Assembly: GCA_963575745.1 (NCBI GenBank)
Contig: CAUYUJ010000925.1
Coordinates: 335,101-399,100 of the forward strand
Direction: 5' to 3'
DNA: 64,000 nucleotides
Source of the DNA: Prorocentrum cordatum
Lineage: Eukaryota > Sar > Dinophyceae > Prorocentrales > Prorocentraceae
The position numbers and the translations under genes are program-made. Shown in pieces: positions 8,954 through 19,290 of this stretch; position 1 is the stretch's first letter, and every line of letters begins with the position of its first letter. Under the pieces are notes generated by a model. The model was not told the origin of the DNA, made no database searches, and saw only the letters and a list, made by a program, of their open reading frames with translations.

Positions 8954-10531
8954 TCAATCTGAGTCCGAGAATCCCGTGCGTGGCGGCGCCATGGCAAGTG
9001 CGGCAACCTCATCGTCATCCAAGAGGTCGGGAATTGGCTGGAAAGAAAAATCACGCGTGGCCCCCCTGTTAAGGGCCCCGCGCGCCCAGCGCTTCGGAGC
9101 GGCAGCAGGAGCGCCCGCCGTGGCTCTCGAGCCCGACGCTGTAGAGCCAGTCACATGCTCACCCACTGGCAGTTTCACTGGGCTGCTGGCCGCCACCGCC
9201 ATCGACCCCGACTTGGCCGCTGCAGCCTTGGGGGGTGCCTTTGCCTTCGCCTTCTTCGCCGCGGGCTCGGCGATATCCACCTTCTCCTGGACAGCGCCGC
9301 CGCCGTCCGCGGCGACCGACTCGCCCCCCGAGGCCAGTGGTGCATCGGCGGCGCCAGCTGGGCGCTTCAGCGCCGCGGGCGCGGCGGCTGGGCGTTTCAG
9401 CACGTCCTTTGCGCCCTTGACGTTTCTGTATGCTGGAGGGCACTGCTGAGGTAGCTGCTGGCCCTTCTCAGCCTCGTCCTTCAGCCTCTTCAACTCCTTC
9501 TTGTCCTGCACCTTGTCGGACTCCCACATCTTGCAGAACGGCAGCATGAAGTCAACTGCTTTCCGTAAGGTCGGATCATCATTGGGAACTTGACCAGGCT
9601 GGGGCATCGGCAATTCCCCGAACTTGTACAGCGGTGCCTGCAAGATCTGCGCACCCTGGTCGTACAACGAAAGGAGCTGCATGCGATCGGTGCGCTGCTG
9701 CAACGTTAACACGTTGTTCGTCGCCGAGTGCTCGCCAGTCCACAACGTATCAATACTGCAAGCGCGGCTGCCAGACTTGCCGATGGTGAACTCCGCCACT
9801 GAGATGCGGAACCTGTGCGTCGTGCCATCCCTCCATCTTGCCTCGACCAGCTCCTCTAGATTGGTGCCCTCGTCGATGTGGATCGGGAGCGACACCTCTT
9901 CGACGCCCTTGTTGTTTGGGCCAATGCCGACCCTGTTGCCGAGCATGAGCTCGCTGGACCACGAGTACTCCCACTGGCTGTCCCGATCAGTCGCGCTCGG
10001 AGCTGCCGTCGCAGAGTCTGGATCGACCAATTCGTCCGACACCTTCGGGGTCTCCTCCTCTCCGCCTTCCTCGTCGTAGTCTCCCTCGCCGTGGGCGGCG
10101 TCCTCGTCATCGGCGTCGTCGCCCTGGTCTGGCGCGTCGCCCAATAGCTCGATGATCCACGTCCTGTTGTCCCTGACGGCCTTGCCAGCGTGGCATATGA
10201 GGTTGTACGTTCGGTTGGTCATCGTTTCGATCCAGTCATCCTTCTCGGACTGTGACATCTTCCACGCTGGCTTCTTAGGGTCAGCCATTGCCTTGATTAT
10301 CTTCTTGAGAGCACTGTTGATATCTGATTTCTTGAACGCCAAGTTGGGAGACAACCCTCTCATGTCGATGAGGAAATCCTTGCTGCGCGTCATCGCCTCC
10401 CTGCTGAATTCAGCCTTGGTCGCTTTCGGTGTCTCCGAATACTTGAGACAGCTAGCTCCATGTTTGATGCGCTGCTTCTTGATTGTCTCCTCTAAGCAAT
10501 CACCATCATATCGCGGGCGCTTAGACGCCAT
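8954..10531 (-). CDS. KRPA-repeat nuclear-type protein, passenger gene of the transposon
   Basis: This is the only long uninterrupted non-repetitive frame in the window: 525 codons, ATG at 10529-10531. The N terminus has a basic KRPR cluster (residues 4-7) and KKQRIK (18-23), plausible nuclear localisation signals. Residues 30-130 are charged and helical with Trp (WKMSQSEKDDW). Residues 135-165 are acidic. Residues 185-310 look globular (QWEYSWSSELMLGNR, RFRISVAEFTIG). Residues 340-360 are a charged helix. VLKRPAA (377-383) and LKRPAG (388-393) are KRPA repeats typical of dinoflagellate proteins, followed by an Ala/Lys-rich disordered tail ending FSDSD. Function is unknown; DNA or chromatin binding is only an inference from composition. 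Being intact while its neighbours carry stops suggests later or stronger selection, or chance. Confidence 0.65.
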   Translation of the reverse strand: MASKRPRYDGDCLEETIKKQRIKHGASCLKYSETPKATKAEFSREAMTRSKDFLIDMRGLSPNLAFKKSDINSALKKIIKAMADPKKPAWKMSQSEKDDWIETMTNRTYNLICHAGKAVRDNRTWIIELLGDAPDQGDDADDEDAAHGEGDYDEEGGEEETPKVSDELVDPDSATAAPSATDRDSQWEYSWSSELMLGNRVGIGPNNKGVEEVSLPIHIDEGTNLEELVEARWRDGTTHRFRISVAEFTIGKSGSRACSIDTLWTGEHSATNNVLTLQQRTDRMQLLSLYDQGAQILQAPLYKFGELPMPQPGQVPNDDPTLRKAVDFMLPFCKMWESDKVQDKKELKRLKDEAEKGQQLPQQCPPAYRNVKGAKDVLKRPAAAPAALKRPAGAADAPLASGGESVAADGGGAVQEKVDIAEPAAKKAKAKAPPKAAAAKSGSMAVAASSPVKLPVGEHVTGSTASGSRATAGAPAAAPKRWARGALNRGATRDFSFQPIPDLLDDDEVAALAMAPPRTGFSDSD

Positions 10532-10562
10532 CTCGCTCCTGGTGTCTGTGCAGCAAACCTAT

Positions 10563-10583
10563 ATTGAGTCAAAACAGCTATGG
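10563..10583 (-). other. Degenerate spliced-leader relic upstream of the KRPA gene
   Basis: On the minus strand 16 of 21 positions match the spliced leader (CCATAGC and TTTTGACTCAA blocks); four of the five differences are transitions. It lies 32 nt upstream of the predicted ATG, where a fused leader would be expected. Alone the match is modest; position and orientation raise its value. Confidence 0.45.
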
Positions 10584-10589
10584 AATACG

Positions 10590-10977
10590 GGCCGCGTCAG
10601 CGGTAGCCAACCTACTGTTCGAAACCGACAGGCCCTGCAGCGCTCGTTATGTTTGACGGTGTCAATTTTTGTTTGAGGTGGCGGTGGTGGCGCAATGTGG
10701 CATTCAATGCCGAATACATTCAAACGAACGGTGAGGAGAGCTGGAGGATATGGTGGAGGTGATCGTGGAGGTGGAGCGTGCAGTGAGAACGGTGGTGGAT
10801 GCGGTGGTCGCGATAGCGTTACACTAAAAACACTGCTGGGTATTCGGGCGCCCCCGAAAACTTGATCTCAACCCTCGCGCAGCTAACGTTTTTCAATGAA
10901 TTCTGACACACGCGTGCGTTTACACACAATATACGACAATGAGCCTTATTTTAAGACTTGCATATACTTACATACGC
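10590..10977. other. Right subterminal region of the transposon
   Basis: No gene seen. 10670-10800 is GGTGGAGG-rich. 10940-10977 repeats GAGCCTTATTTTAAG, a variant of the TIR inner block, so the end carries subterminal direct repeats. Confidence 0.5.
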
Positions 10978-11010
10978 GAGCTTTATTTTAAGGAGTGATG
11001 AGTCACAAGG
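10978..11010. repeat. Right terminal inverted repeat of the 8.8-kb transposon
   Basis: This is the reverse complement partner of 2205-2237: GATGAGTCACAAGG at the outer end and GAGCTTTA at the inner end. AC follows at 11011-11012, matching 2203-2204. Confidence 0.8.
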
Positions 11011-11012
11011 AC

Positions 11013-12950
11013 ATGCGGGCGGCCCCCGGCGCGTGAGCTCGCTGGCATCCGTGCCGCCGCCCGGCGCGCTGTCTGCAGAGGGGGCTTCCGCGCCGCCGCA
11101 GCAGTGATCTTCGGCGTGCTCAGCCCGAGCTGGCGCCTCGGCCCGGCGGCCGTGGCCGCCGTCGCGCCTCTCTGGCAGGTCGCCAAGGCGCAGCGGCGGG
11201 GGCGATTCCCTCGCGACCTTTCTGGCGGGCTGCGCAGGGCGCCATTGCTGCCGGGCACGGGCGCGCGCGCGCGGCCCGATCGCGGCAGCGTCGCGGAGCA
11301 TGTTGGAGTTGCAGCTCGGCTCCGACGCGGAGTGCTGGCACGGCGCCCCGTCTGCGCCAGCGGTGCGGCGGCCGGCCGACCGACCGCTACAGGACGCGCG
11401 GGGCGTGCTCCTCGCGGCCTGGGCGTGCCGCGAGGCCCGCGCGCTCGTTGCCCGGCGTGGGGATTTCGCGCGCGATCGGTCGAGGCGTGGGCCGGTGGGC
11501 CACGCGGCGTCTTCTGGAGAGCGGCGAGCTCGCCCCCGATGCAGCGGGCGCGCTCCAGGCCGTGCTGACGGGGAACGTGATCACCGAATCGGTGGCGGCC
11601 AAATGGGGCAAGCCGGAGCGTTATCCGCACTGCGGGGCCGCGCGGGAGGATAGGCAGCACCGCTTCTTGGAGTGCCCTCGGTGGTCCGAGCCCTGCAACG
11701 GCGCCCTGGCCGCCGGAGGTCTCTCGGCCGCTGCCCTCCGAGCGCGGCTGCCAGATGGGGTGGCGACTTTTGGCGTCCTCCCGCAAGACGTCCGGCTGGC
11801 GGCGCTGGCGGCCGCAACCGGCGCGCCCTTGCCACCCCCTCAGCTGCCGGCGCCCGCGCTGCCCCCAGGGGCGCTGGAGGGGGGCTGCCCGGATTGGGCG
11901 GACGGGGCCTGCGCGCATCCTACAGGCCCATGCAGTCCTGGCGCGCGCCGGCTGGGGCTTGCGGCCGGAGCGGCCCGGGGCGCCCCTGGCGGAGCGCCGC
12001 GGGCCCGTCGACGGCGCGCAACGGCGAAGCGGGCAGAGCCGCCGTCTGCCTGGCGGGCTCGCCCGTCGAGGTCACCGCGGACTCGCAGTGCGTCCGGAAC
12101 GGCGTGCTGAGCCTCCGCGGCGGGCTTCGCCGCGCGATTGGGCGCGCGCAGACTTGTGGGCGCTCGTGGGGCCTTTTTGCAAGACAGGCTACGCCGTCGC
12201 GCGCTGGGTCAAGGGCCACCTCGATGCGGCGGCAGCGGCCGAGCGCGGAATCTCGGAAGAGGCGCGAGAACGCCGAAGCGGACCGCTTGGCGGGGAGGCA
12301 GCCGAGGCCCGCTCGCCGGCGACGGACCTCGTCCAGGAGCGCGCGGCCCAGCTGCATGCGCTGCAAGTGCTGTAGAAGATGCTGGCCGAAGTCAACGTGG
12401 CGACCCTGAGAGCCAACCGCGGCAACGATGGCCGCGGCGCCCCCCGGGCGCAGCGGCGCCAGGTGGCGCCGCGCCCCCGCCGGCGACCAGGGAGGCGGAA
12501 TCCCCGGGTGGCGGATGACGCGGCCGCGGCCGCAGCCGTGACCGCCGCGGACCCCCGGCGCCAGGGCCGCGCCGCAGCCCCCGCGCCGCGGCGAGGGGGG
12601 GCCGCCGAGGCGCAGGCGCTGTTCGCAGGCGGCGCGTGGCGCGCGCGCGGCGTCGCGGGGGCCCGGTTGGTTGGGTCGCCTGCCTGCGCCGCGGCTGTGG
12701 GGCCCCGCAGTGGGGCCGCCTCGCGAGCCGCCCCTGCGGCGGGCGGGCCCCGATCCTCCCCCGCCTTGGGCAGCCGCGCCGCTGCTGCTTCCGGCGGCGC
12801 GCGCGGGGGGCCCCGAGTCCGCGCGGCGGGCCGCTCTGCGGGGGCGCCTGGCCGAGCGGCCCGGGGCGCCCGATTCATCAATGGATTCGCGGCGCCGCGC
12901 AATGGCGCGCGCCCTCCCTTTCCCCCCCCCCCCCCCCCTCCTTTCCGCCT
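11013..12950 (+). pseudogene. Retroelement polyprotein, 3′ part with zinc-knuckle and RNase H region
   Basis: It continues the element broken at 2204. CGRPPARELAGIRAAARRA starts at 11014 in the phase needed by the upstream half. About 11540-11690 reads LTGNVITESVAAKWG then HCGAAREDRQHRFLECPRW, the Cys/His region that follows reverse transcriptase in several non-LTR elements. An RNase H domain follows in shifting phases: DGACAHPT (first Asp region, about 11905), ARAGWGLRPE, TADSQCVRNG (about 12070), and VARWVKGHLDAAAA (about 12195-12240). The end, 12380-12950, is Arg/Ala/Pro-rich with possible Cys-rich tail fragments (CLRRGCGAPQWGRL). At least four phase changes show that the copy is dead. RNase H would remove RNA from the RNA-DNA hybrid during copying. 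Identification is from motif order. Confidence 0.7.
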
Positions 12951-12999
12951 CCGCGCCCCCCCTCCCCTCTGTGCCGCAGGGCTTCCTTCGCGCCTCTTA

Positions 13000-13530
13000 A
13001 AAAGTGCCCGAGATCCGCGGGCCCCCTGGCGCTGGCCACGACGCCGTCGCATGAAGCAAGCGGCCGCAGCAGCGCGCCCGCATCGATAGGGCCGCATGTT
13101 GAAACCCTTCACGCTGCCAGAACTTCACCGATTTAGCGTGGCAGTTTCGTGCGTCCAACCAGTCGTGCTCCGAGACTTTCGCCAACGAGTTTACTGAGCA
13201 AGTGTGCAACGCTCCCATGTCGTCCTTCGGCTCGTTTCACGCCCCCCCCGGAAGCCGTGGATTTCCCCGTCCGCGTGGAGCTCAGTCCGCCCTCTCGCTC
13301 CTCTCCGTCGCGTGGCAAGCGACGCTCGTCGACGCTCCCTACAAACTGTGCATCAACTCTGCCTGCGTGCCTGGGCTGGACTTTGTGAATCAAGCCTTCT
13401 ATCCCAGAAGTCGCCCTCAGGCTCCGGGCATTGGGCCCCTGGGGCGGCGCGCAGTCGGCCGTCGCGACGGCGCCCGGCGTGTGTCTCACGTCTTAGGCTA
13501 GACCTCTGTCGCTGCGTGGCGAGCCGCCAC
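13000..13530 (+). pseudogene. Probable upstream linker/endonuclease remnant of the LINE
   Basis: Short frames such as FTDLAWQFRASNQSCSETF (plus strand, about 13125-13180) directly precede the reverse transcriptase part and have protein-like composition. No endonuclease catalytic motif can be shown, so this is a positional inference only. Confidence 0.35.
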
Positions 13531-13534
13531 CGCG

Positions 13535-15750
13535 GTGCAGAGGATGATTCAACCTGCTGTTGCTGCCCATCGCGCGGCCTTCATTGAGGCCAAAACAGCG
13601 GAAGCCCGTGCTGCGCGCGTCCGAGGCGATTCGCGTACGACCTACGCCCTTCTACGTGCTCTTGGTGGTCGCTGCACGTCTAAGCAGCCCCAGCACGTAG
13701 AGAAGCCCGACGGCGCCCTCGCCACCTCTGAAGCCGAACGGCAGGCACGGCGGCTACAACGCTACACCGACGTCTTCAAGGGCACCCCGATGTCTATCGA
13801 GCAGCTCCGCGGCATCCCGCTCGAGGCCCCGATCATCAACGACTGCGTCGACGTCTCGCCCTCCCGCGTCGAGGAGGCCCTGATGCGCCTGACGTCCAAC
13901 CGTGGTGCTGGTCGTGATGGCGTCGCCGCCGAGGTCCTGCGCGCTGGCGGTGGCGCGGTGGCCTCGACGTTGTCCGAGGTGTACGGTTGCGTGGTCTCTT
14001 CCGAGGTTTGGCCTTCTGCTTGGGCTGGTAGCCGCGTTGTGGAAGTCCACAAAAGGAAGGGCTCCAAACATATTTGCGATGGATATCGCGGCATCCACCT
14101 CGACAGTCACATGTGCAAGGGCCTGAAGGAAATCCTCAATGACCAGATCAAGCCGCAGTGCGAGGCGGGGGGGGCCCTCGTCCCAGTTCGGCGCCGTCTC
14201 GCGCCGAGGTGCCGACTTTGCCTCCCACGTTGTTCTCACCTTCGTTGATCGGAGCAAGGCCCTCCAGCTGTGCACTTTCATTCTGTACGTCGACCTGTCC
14301 AAGGCTTTCGATAAGGCTTTGCGCGAGCTGGTCCTGGGAATCCCCCTGGACTGCAAGATCCCGAACGAGTGCTTCGCATCCTTCGGCCTCGCTTCTCATC
14401 ATGTGTCCTGGGTCATGGAGTTCGTGCCCGTGCACGGCCCCCTCATGCGACAATGGGGCGTCCCTGGTAAGGTGGTGCGCTTGGCGAAAAACCTTCATTC
14501 GATGAGTTGGCTCAGTTACGGCGACGTTGACCCGGCCGTCAGCGTGAGGCTCGGCGGCAAGCAAGGGTGCGATTTCGGCAGCAACATCTTCAACGGCTCG
14601 TACTCCGTTGGCCTTCTGCTCCTTCGCGACGCTCTTCTCCGAGCTGGTGTCGTTCTTCGCGTCCGTCGTCGGGGCCCCGACTTTCTCTCCCCAGCGGAGT
14701 GTGGCAGTACCGACGACACCATCTTTCCCATAGTCGACGTGGCATTCGTCGACGATGAATGCTTGATGCTCTGCGCCAAATCGCTTCTGAGCTAGACGCC
14801 CGCATTGATGTCCTCCTCGTTTCTTTGAACGAGGTGTTCAAGGTCTGCTTCACTTCGAGATCCACTGGAAACCTGGCAAGACAGAGCGTATCATTGTGTA
14901 CCGTGGGAAGAATGCTGGAACACATTCTCAAGCCCGCCGCGCCGGCCGGGCTGACTCCATGGCCGTGCGCGTCCCCGGCTCTGCGAACAGCATCGCAGTA
15001 GTCCACAAGTACAAGCACTTCGGCGGCGTCACCGAGACTGGCGGCAACAATGTGATTGAGGCCCGGGCTAGGTCCAGGGCGGCTGCAGAGGCGTACAGCC
15101 CCCTCTCGGTGCGCAAGTATGGCCCTAATGCCTCGGACCTCGAGATTCGCCTCACCCTGAAAGCACCATCTGTAGACTGCGTGCTCAGGTGCAACCGATT
15201 AGTGTACGTTGGCAGGGTCATGCGCCAGGGTCCCACCGAGCTACAGTCACTTATCGTTCCTTGCCCTCCTCTGACCCGCCTGCTTGAAATGCAGCTGGTG
15301 CTGGAGGACCTGCAAGGTTTATGGCGGATGTCAGCTCTGTGCTCCGGTCCCCCTTACCATTCAGAGTCTTTCGCCCCGTGGGGTCAAGTCATTGCCGAAT
15401 CTCCAGCTCGCTGGTCTCACGGTGTCAACTGTATATGTTTCGTGGAGTCGGTGTGCGACCTTGGCACTCCTGCTCCCCATCCCTCCAGCTCCCCCGTTGC
15501 ATCTTTCAAATGTGATTTATGTAATTGCGCTTTTGCTTCCGACAAGGCCTTGCGCTCGCATCGCCGTGCCCAACATGGCACCCGAGTTCCCCAGCGACTG
15601 TATTGCCTCGCGGACGGCACATGCCAAGGCTGTGGCACCAGGTACCGGTCCCGTCGTCGCTTGCTGGCTCACCTCTGCGACTCTCGTCGCGCGATGCTGG
15701 GAGGCCATATGCGCCAGGCTAGCGTCGTATGTAAAGCTATCAGCTTCTGA
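13535..15750 (+). pseudogene. LINE-type reverse transcriptase with C-terminal zinc fingers, frameshifted
   Basis: The reverse transcriptase starts in one phase (13535-14175; TSNRGAGRDGVAAEVL, GYRGIHLDSHMCKGL). It changes phase at a G run near 14167-14173. It then carries motif A, ILYVDLSKAFD (Asp at 14292-14294), motif B, GGKQGCDFGS, and motif C, AFVDDE (Asp pair 14751-14756). After further phase changes near 14780 and 14850 it continues as HFEIHWKPGKTE and VYRGKN. The C terminus (to 15750) has one C2H2 finger, C-x2-C-x12-H-x4-H at 15511-15576 (CDLCNCAFASDKALRSH), and a C2HC-like one at 15622-15678. The enzyme copies its own RNA into DNA at a chromosomal nick; the fingers probably bind nucleic acid. 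All catalytic residues remain, so inactivity rests only on the frameshifts, some of which could be sequence errors at homopolymers. Confidence 0.8.
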
Positions 15751-15759
15751 ATGCAATCG

Positions 15760-16385
15760 CCTCGACAGTATAGACAACGATCTGCGTCGCCAGGCCCGCC
15801 TCAGCGGCCATTCACACGCGCTGGCAGTTGGGCAGGCTTTCACTTCCACTGGAAGGGCCGTGGGTCGCTGCACACACATTATCGCTTCAGCCACATTCCA
15901 GTTATAACATCTTGCGGCAGAGTCGATCCAAGCCTTGAGGAATAACATGCATTTATCTACGTATATACACATACACACATAAATTAAACATACAGAAGCC
16001 TCTATACATGTCCTTCACCCTGTGTCTGGTCTCCCTTCACGCTCCACAGTGGCCTGCGGTTTCGTTGGCCATAAGTCCCCCCTCGCAGCACATCTAATCG
16101 CTTGCATCATCATTCCCAGGAACTTAATTTCGCGGGCCAATTGAAACAATTTGGGGCATGAGCAGCCATGGCCGAGCGGTGCGCTTACAGAGTGCACTCC
16201 TGAATGCCTCTCCCAAGCACCCCACGTCTCCCAACGTGCGGGGTGCATGGCGTGGTGTCCGTCTCCCCCTGTTGGCCGAAGCGGCCCAGCTCGGCTCATG
16301 TGGTGGTCCCGCCAACAGTGGGCACCCGAAAGTCACTCGTGGGTTGGGGGCGGGCCCGTCCTGTCAGCGTTTGGCTGCGGTCGCT
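15760..16385. other. No gene seen
   Basis: Probable 3′ flank of the LINE, with an AT-rich ACATAC/TATATAC patch at 15945-15995, then unique sequence. No frame has recognisable motifs. Confidence 0.5.
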
Positions 16386-16389
16386 GGGT

Positions 16390-17115
16390 CCCCCTCTTAC
16401 TCCTCCTCCTGCCCCCTCTCCTCTTCTTCCTCCTCCCTGTTCCTACTGGCCCTCCTCCTGCACCACCCAATCATCCGTTTCCTCCTGCCCCTCCTCCTCC
16501 TCCTCCTCCTCCTCCTACTCTTTCCTCCTCCTCCTCCTCCTCCCTCCTCCTCTCCTCCTCCTCTTCCTCCCCCTCCTCCTCCTCCCCCCCACTCCCCGTC
16601 CACCTCCATCTCCCCCTCCTCCTCCTCCTCCTCCTCCTCCTCCTCCTCCTCGTCGGGTTCCTTCTCTGACGCTGCAATTTGCGCGCATCCCCCTCGCGCC
16701 CTTCCTCCCGCCCCCTCGTGCCGGTCCAGCCGCCGCGAGAGCATCTCGGTCGGCATGGCCTGTCAGGCGGGCCATGCAAGGGCCGATTGGGAAATATGGT
16801 TGCGGGCACGCATTCAACGCGTCCCTCCTCCCTCCCCTTGCTGCTCCCTCCTCCTGCTCCTCCTCCTCCTCCTCCTCCTCCTCCTGCTCCTCCTCCACAT
16901 TCACCCTCTTCCTCCCTCCCCAGTGCCCCCCATCTCCCCTCCTTGCTCCTCCTCCCCCCTCCCTCCTTTTACTTCCCCCTCCCCCCTCCTCCCTCCTTCC
17001 AACTCCCCCTCCTTCTGCTCCTCTCTCCCCCCTCTTTCTGCTCCTCCCTCCTCCCTCCTTCTACTTCTCCTACCTCCCCCGTCCTTCTAGTCCCCCTCCG
17101 CTTTCCCAACTCCTC
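16390..17115. repeat. (CTC)n / polypyrimidine tracts
   Basis: Almost pure C/T on the plus strand at 16390-16651 and 16822-17112, separated by a 170-bp unique segment. Long Leu/Pro/Ser frames here follow from composition. Confidence 0.9.
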
Positions 17116-17224
17116 GCCCTCTACCTGCCACCTTGCCGTTGCCCTCGTGGCCTCTCCTCGCCCAGCACCGCGCAAGCTTTCCAGGCCAAGCTGGGGAACA
17201 CTGCTATCGGTAAACGCCTACCAA

Positions 17225-17310
17225 CAAAGGGTATATCTATACGCCTATGCTGTGCAATCCATGTTGTGCAACCTATGTGGGGCAATCTGTATGGTGCAAC
17301 ATCTCTTGTT
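17225..17310. repeat. TGTGCAAT-type short repeats
   Basis: Tandem words of the form TGTGCAATCCATGT and TGCAACCTATGTGGGG repeat about every 17 bp. Similar arrays lie near 48550-48765, 50120-50180 and 56070-56100. Confidence 0.65.
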
Positions 17311-17319
17311 ACATGTGGC

Positions 17320-17835
17320 ACCTTTGCACGCGCGAACACGCGCGTGGCCTGCGCAAGCTGGGAGAAGCCCACGGGCGTATCGACAGCCCGAAACCCTTCC
17401 CAGAGAAATAGGTGGCAGGGAGAAGGAAGCACGTTGCGTGTCTCTGAGGGGCCTGTTCGGGCATCCCTAGAATGCTGGCCGTCACATCGAGCATTCATGC
17501 AGCTTCTTCCTACCAGAAAGCCTCGCTGGTCAGGGCGCGCCTGCTCACTGACGACGTACTTCGGCTTCGTGTCTCGCGCCGAGGACGGGGTCTTTTCATC
17601 TGAGTTCTTAAGTGCGAATGGCCGAGTGGCCGCGGGAGACCCCGCTGGACTGCTGCAGTCGCCCTCCTGTTTGCCCTTCGGAGCAAGCGCGAGCAACGTA
17701 TCATCTGGTCTTGCTGGTTGTGGCAGACCGCTCAACATAACCTGGAGGAGGTTCGGGGGAATCTCCGCCGAGAGGGAGTTTTGCTGCCATGCTGCGCGCG
17801 GCAAGCCGCCAGGCCCTGCCGCTGTCGGCGTGGTA
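17320..17835. other. Unassigned unique sequence
   Basis: Open on both strands over parts of its length, but no motif is recognisable. It is flanked by polypyrimidine tracts. Confidence 0.4.
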
Positions 17836-17839
17836 AAAA

Positions 17840-17937
17840 TGTCTCCCTCCTCCTCCTCCTCCTCCTCCTCCTCCTCATACTTCTCCTCCTCCTACTCCCC
17901 CCGCCTCGTCGTCCTCCTCCTCCTCCTCTTCCGCCTC

Positions 17938-17972
<35 letters not shown>

Positions 17973-18275
17973 GAGCCTCGAGTCCTCCTGAGGGGGGGAG
18001 CGCCGCCGCCGCCGCCGCAGCCGCAGGGCGCGGCCCGCCTGCTGGGCGCCGCCGCAGGCCGTCGCGGCAACGCAGCAGGCGGCCACGCCGCGACCCGCCT
18101 CCAGCGCACCCTGCGGTGAGGGGGCTCGTCGGGGTTCCTACTCCTCCTCCTCCTCCTCCTCCTGCTCCTCCTTCCCAGCCTCATCCCCAGCCGCCTCCTC
18201 CTCCTCCTCCTCCTCCTCCTCCTCCGCCTCCTCCTCCTCCTCCTCCGCCTCCTCCTCGTTTTCCTCTGTGCACTC
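17840..18275. repeat. (CTC)n, (GTC)n and GCC-rich tracts
   Basis: Three simple-sequence blocks: CTC at 17843-17935, CGT/GTC at 17938-17972 and CTC at 18138-18262, with a CGCCG-rich stretch between. Confidence 0.85.
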
Positions 18276-18289
18276 CCGCTGAGACGACA

Positions 18290-19290
18290 CACGGGCTTCT
18301 GGGGGCCTGCCGTTCTCAGAGGCCTCCAGGCCTTTGTGAGAAGGCCTCCCTTTCCTCTGAAAGGTCCCCCCTGAGGGATCCCCCGCTTCTGACAGAGGCC
18401 CTCTCGGAGGGGCACGGGGGCTTCTAAGACTTCTCCCCAGAAGCCCTCGAAGCCTCTTGCCTTCGTAGAAGCTCTCCCGCGGGCCGACCCCCTTGCGCCA
18501 CCCCCTTCTGCGCGCCGCCCCCATGCTGGGGCAACGTCACCAGGGGGGCCGGCTCAGAGGGGGGCGGACACCGCGCCGGAGTCGGCGGTGCGTCGCCAAT
18601 GGACCGTGGACGTGCGCCCATTGGCGGACTGTCCTGGGCGGGGTGGGATTTCGGGCCCCTGTCGGTGATCAAGGGGCGATTGGGGGTCGATGCGTCATAT
18701 TACGCTCGGCGGCGCGCCCAGGGGGGAAGGCCGAGGGGGCGAGGCCTCCCGGGAGGCTCCGGAGGCCTCAGGCCTCCCGAGGAGCTTCGCGAGCCCTCTG
18801 CGAAGTCGCAGAAGGCTTCTCGGAAGGCCGCAGGGCTTCTGAGCAGCCCTTCCTCCTCCTCCTCCTCCTCCTCCTCCTCCTCCTCCTCCTCCTCCTCCTC
18901 CTCCTCCTCCTCCTCCTCCCCCTCTCGCGACCCCCCTCGCCTACACGCTGCGCGTTTCTCTCGACGGCACCGCTCAACGGTGTGCTGTGTACCAAACCTC
19001 GACGGGTGGGCCATGTCCCAGATCAGTGCTTCGGCGCGGACCGTTAGCGCCCCTCGTCGTCGTCGTCGTCGTCGTCTTCTTCTTGGTACGTGTTGCTCTG
19101 CTGCCCTCCTGATCGGCTACATTCGGCGGCGCGCCCACAGGGGGGAGGCGGAGGTGGCAGGCCTTCCCAAGGAGGCTCAGGAAACTTTCTGAACTTTCTG
19201 CGAAGGCGTAGAGGGCTCCTCAGCAGGCCGGGGGACGTCTGAGAAGGCCCGCCGCCCTCTGAGAAGACCTGTGCCCTCTCACTTCCCTTC
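18290..19290. repeat. GC-rich palindromic repeats (CTTCTCAGAAGGC family) and CTC run
   Basis: Many copies of AAGGCCTTCTC/GAGAAGGC-type palindromic words occur at 18310-18470, 18720-18850 and 19150-19280, with (CTC)n at 18850-18921. The same family recurs at 39905-40060 and 44840-44990, so it is a dispersed repeat. Confidence 0.7.

Larger units (their letters stand above)
2205..11010 (-). mobile_element. 8.8-kb TIR DNA transposon inserted in the retroelement (CMC/CACTA-like)
   Basis: The ends are imperfect inverted repeats, CCCTGTGATTCATC on the left and, reverse-complemented, CCTTGTGACTCATC on the right; both arms end at TAAAGCTC 33 bp in (23 of 33 positions identical). AC lies outside each end (2203-2204 and 11011-11012). 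Deleting the element plus one AC (8808 bp, a multiple of three) joins a Thr codon at 2203 to TGC-GGG-CGG at 11014 and continues the retroelement frame. Three genes, all on the minus strand, fill the interior: a transposase-like gene, a Lys-rich gene and a KRPA gene. A 2-bp duplication and the D..D..DxxH..E transposase pattern suggest the CMC (CACTA/Mirage) group, but the ends do not begin with CACTA, so the superfamily is an inference. Confidence 0.82.

Noticed and set aside
16204-17991. 595-codon Pro/Leu/Ser plus-strand frame
   Set aside because: Crosses two polypyrimidine tracts; the non-repeat part has no recognisable domain.
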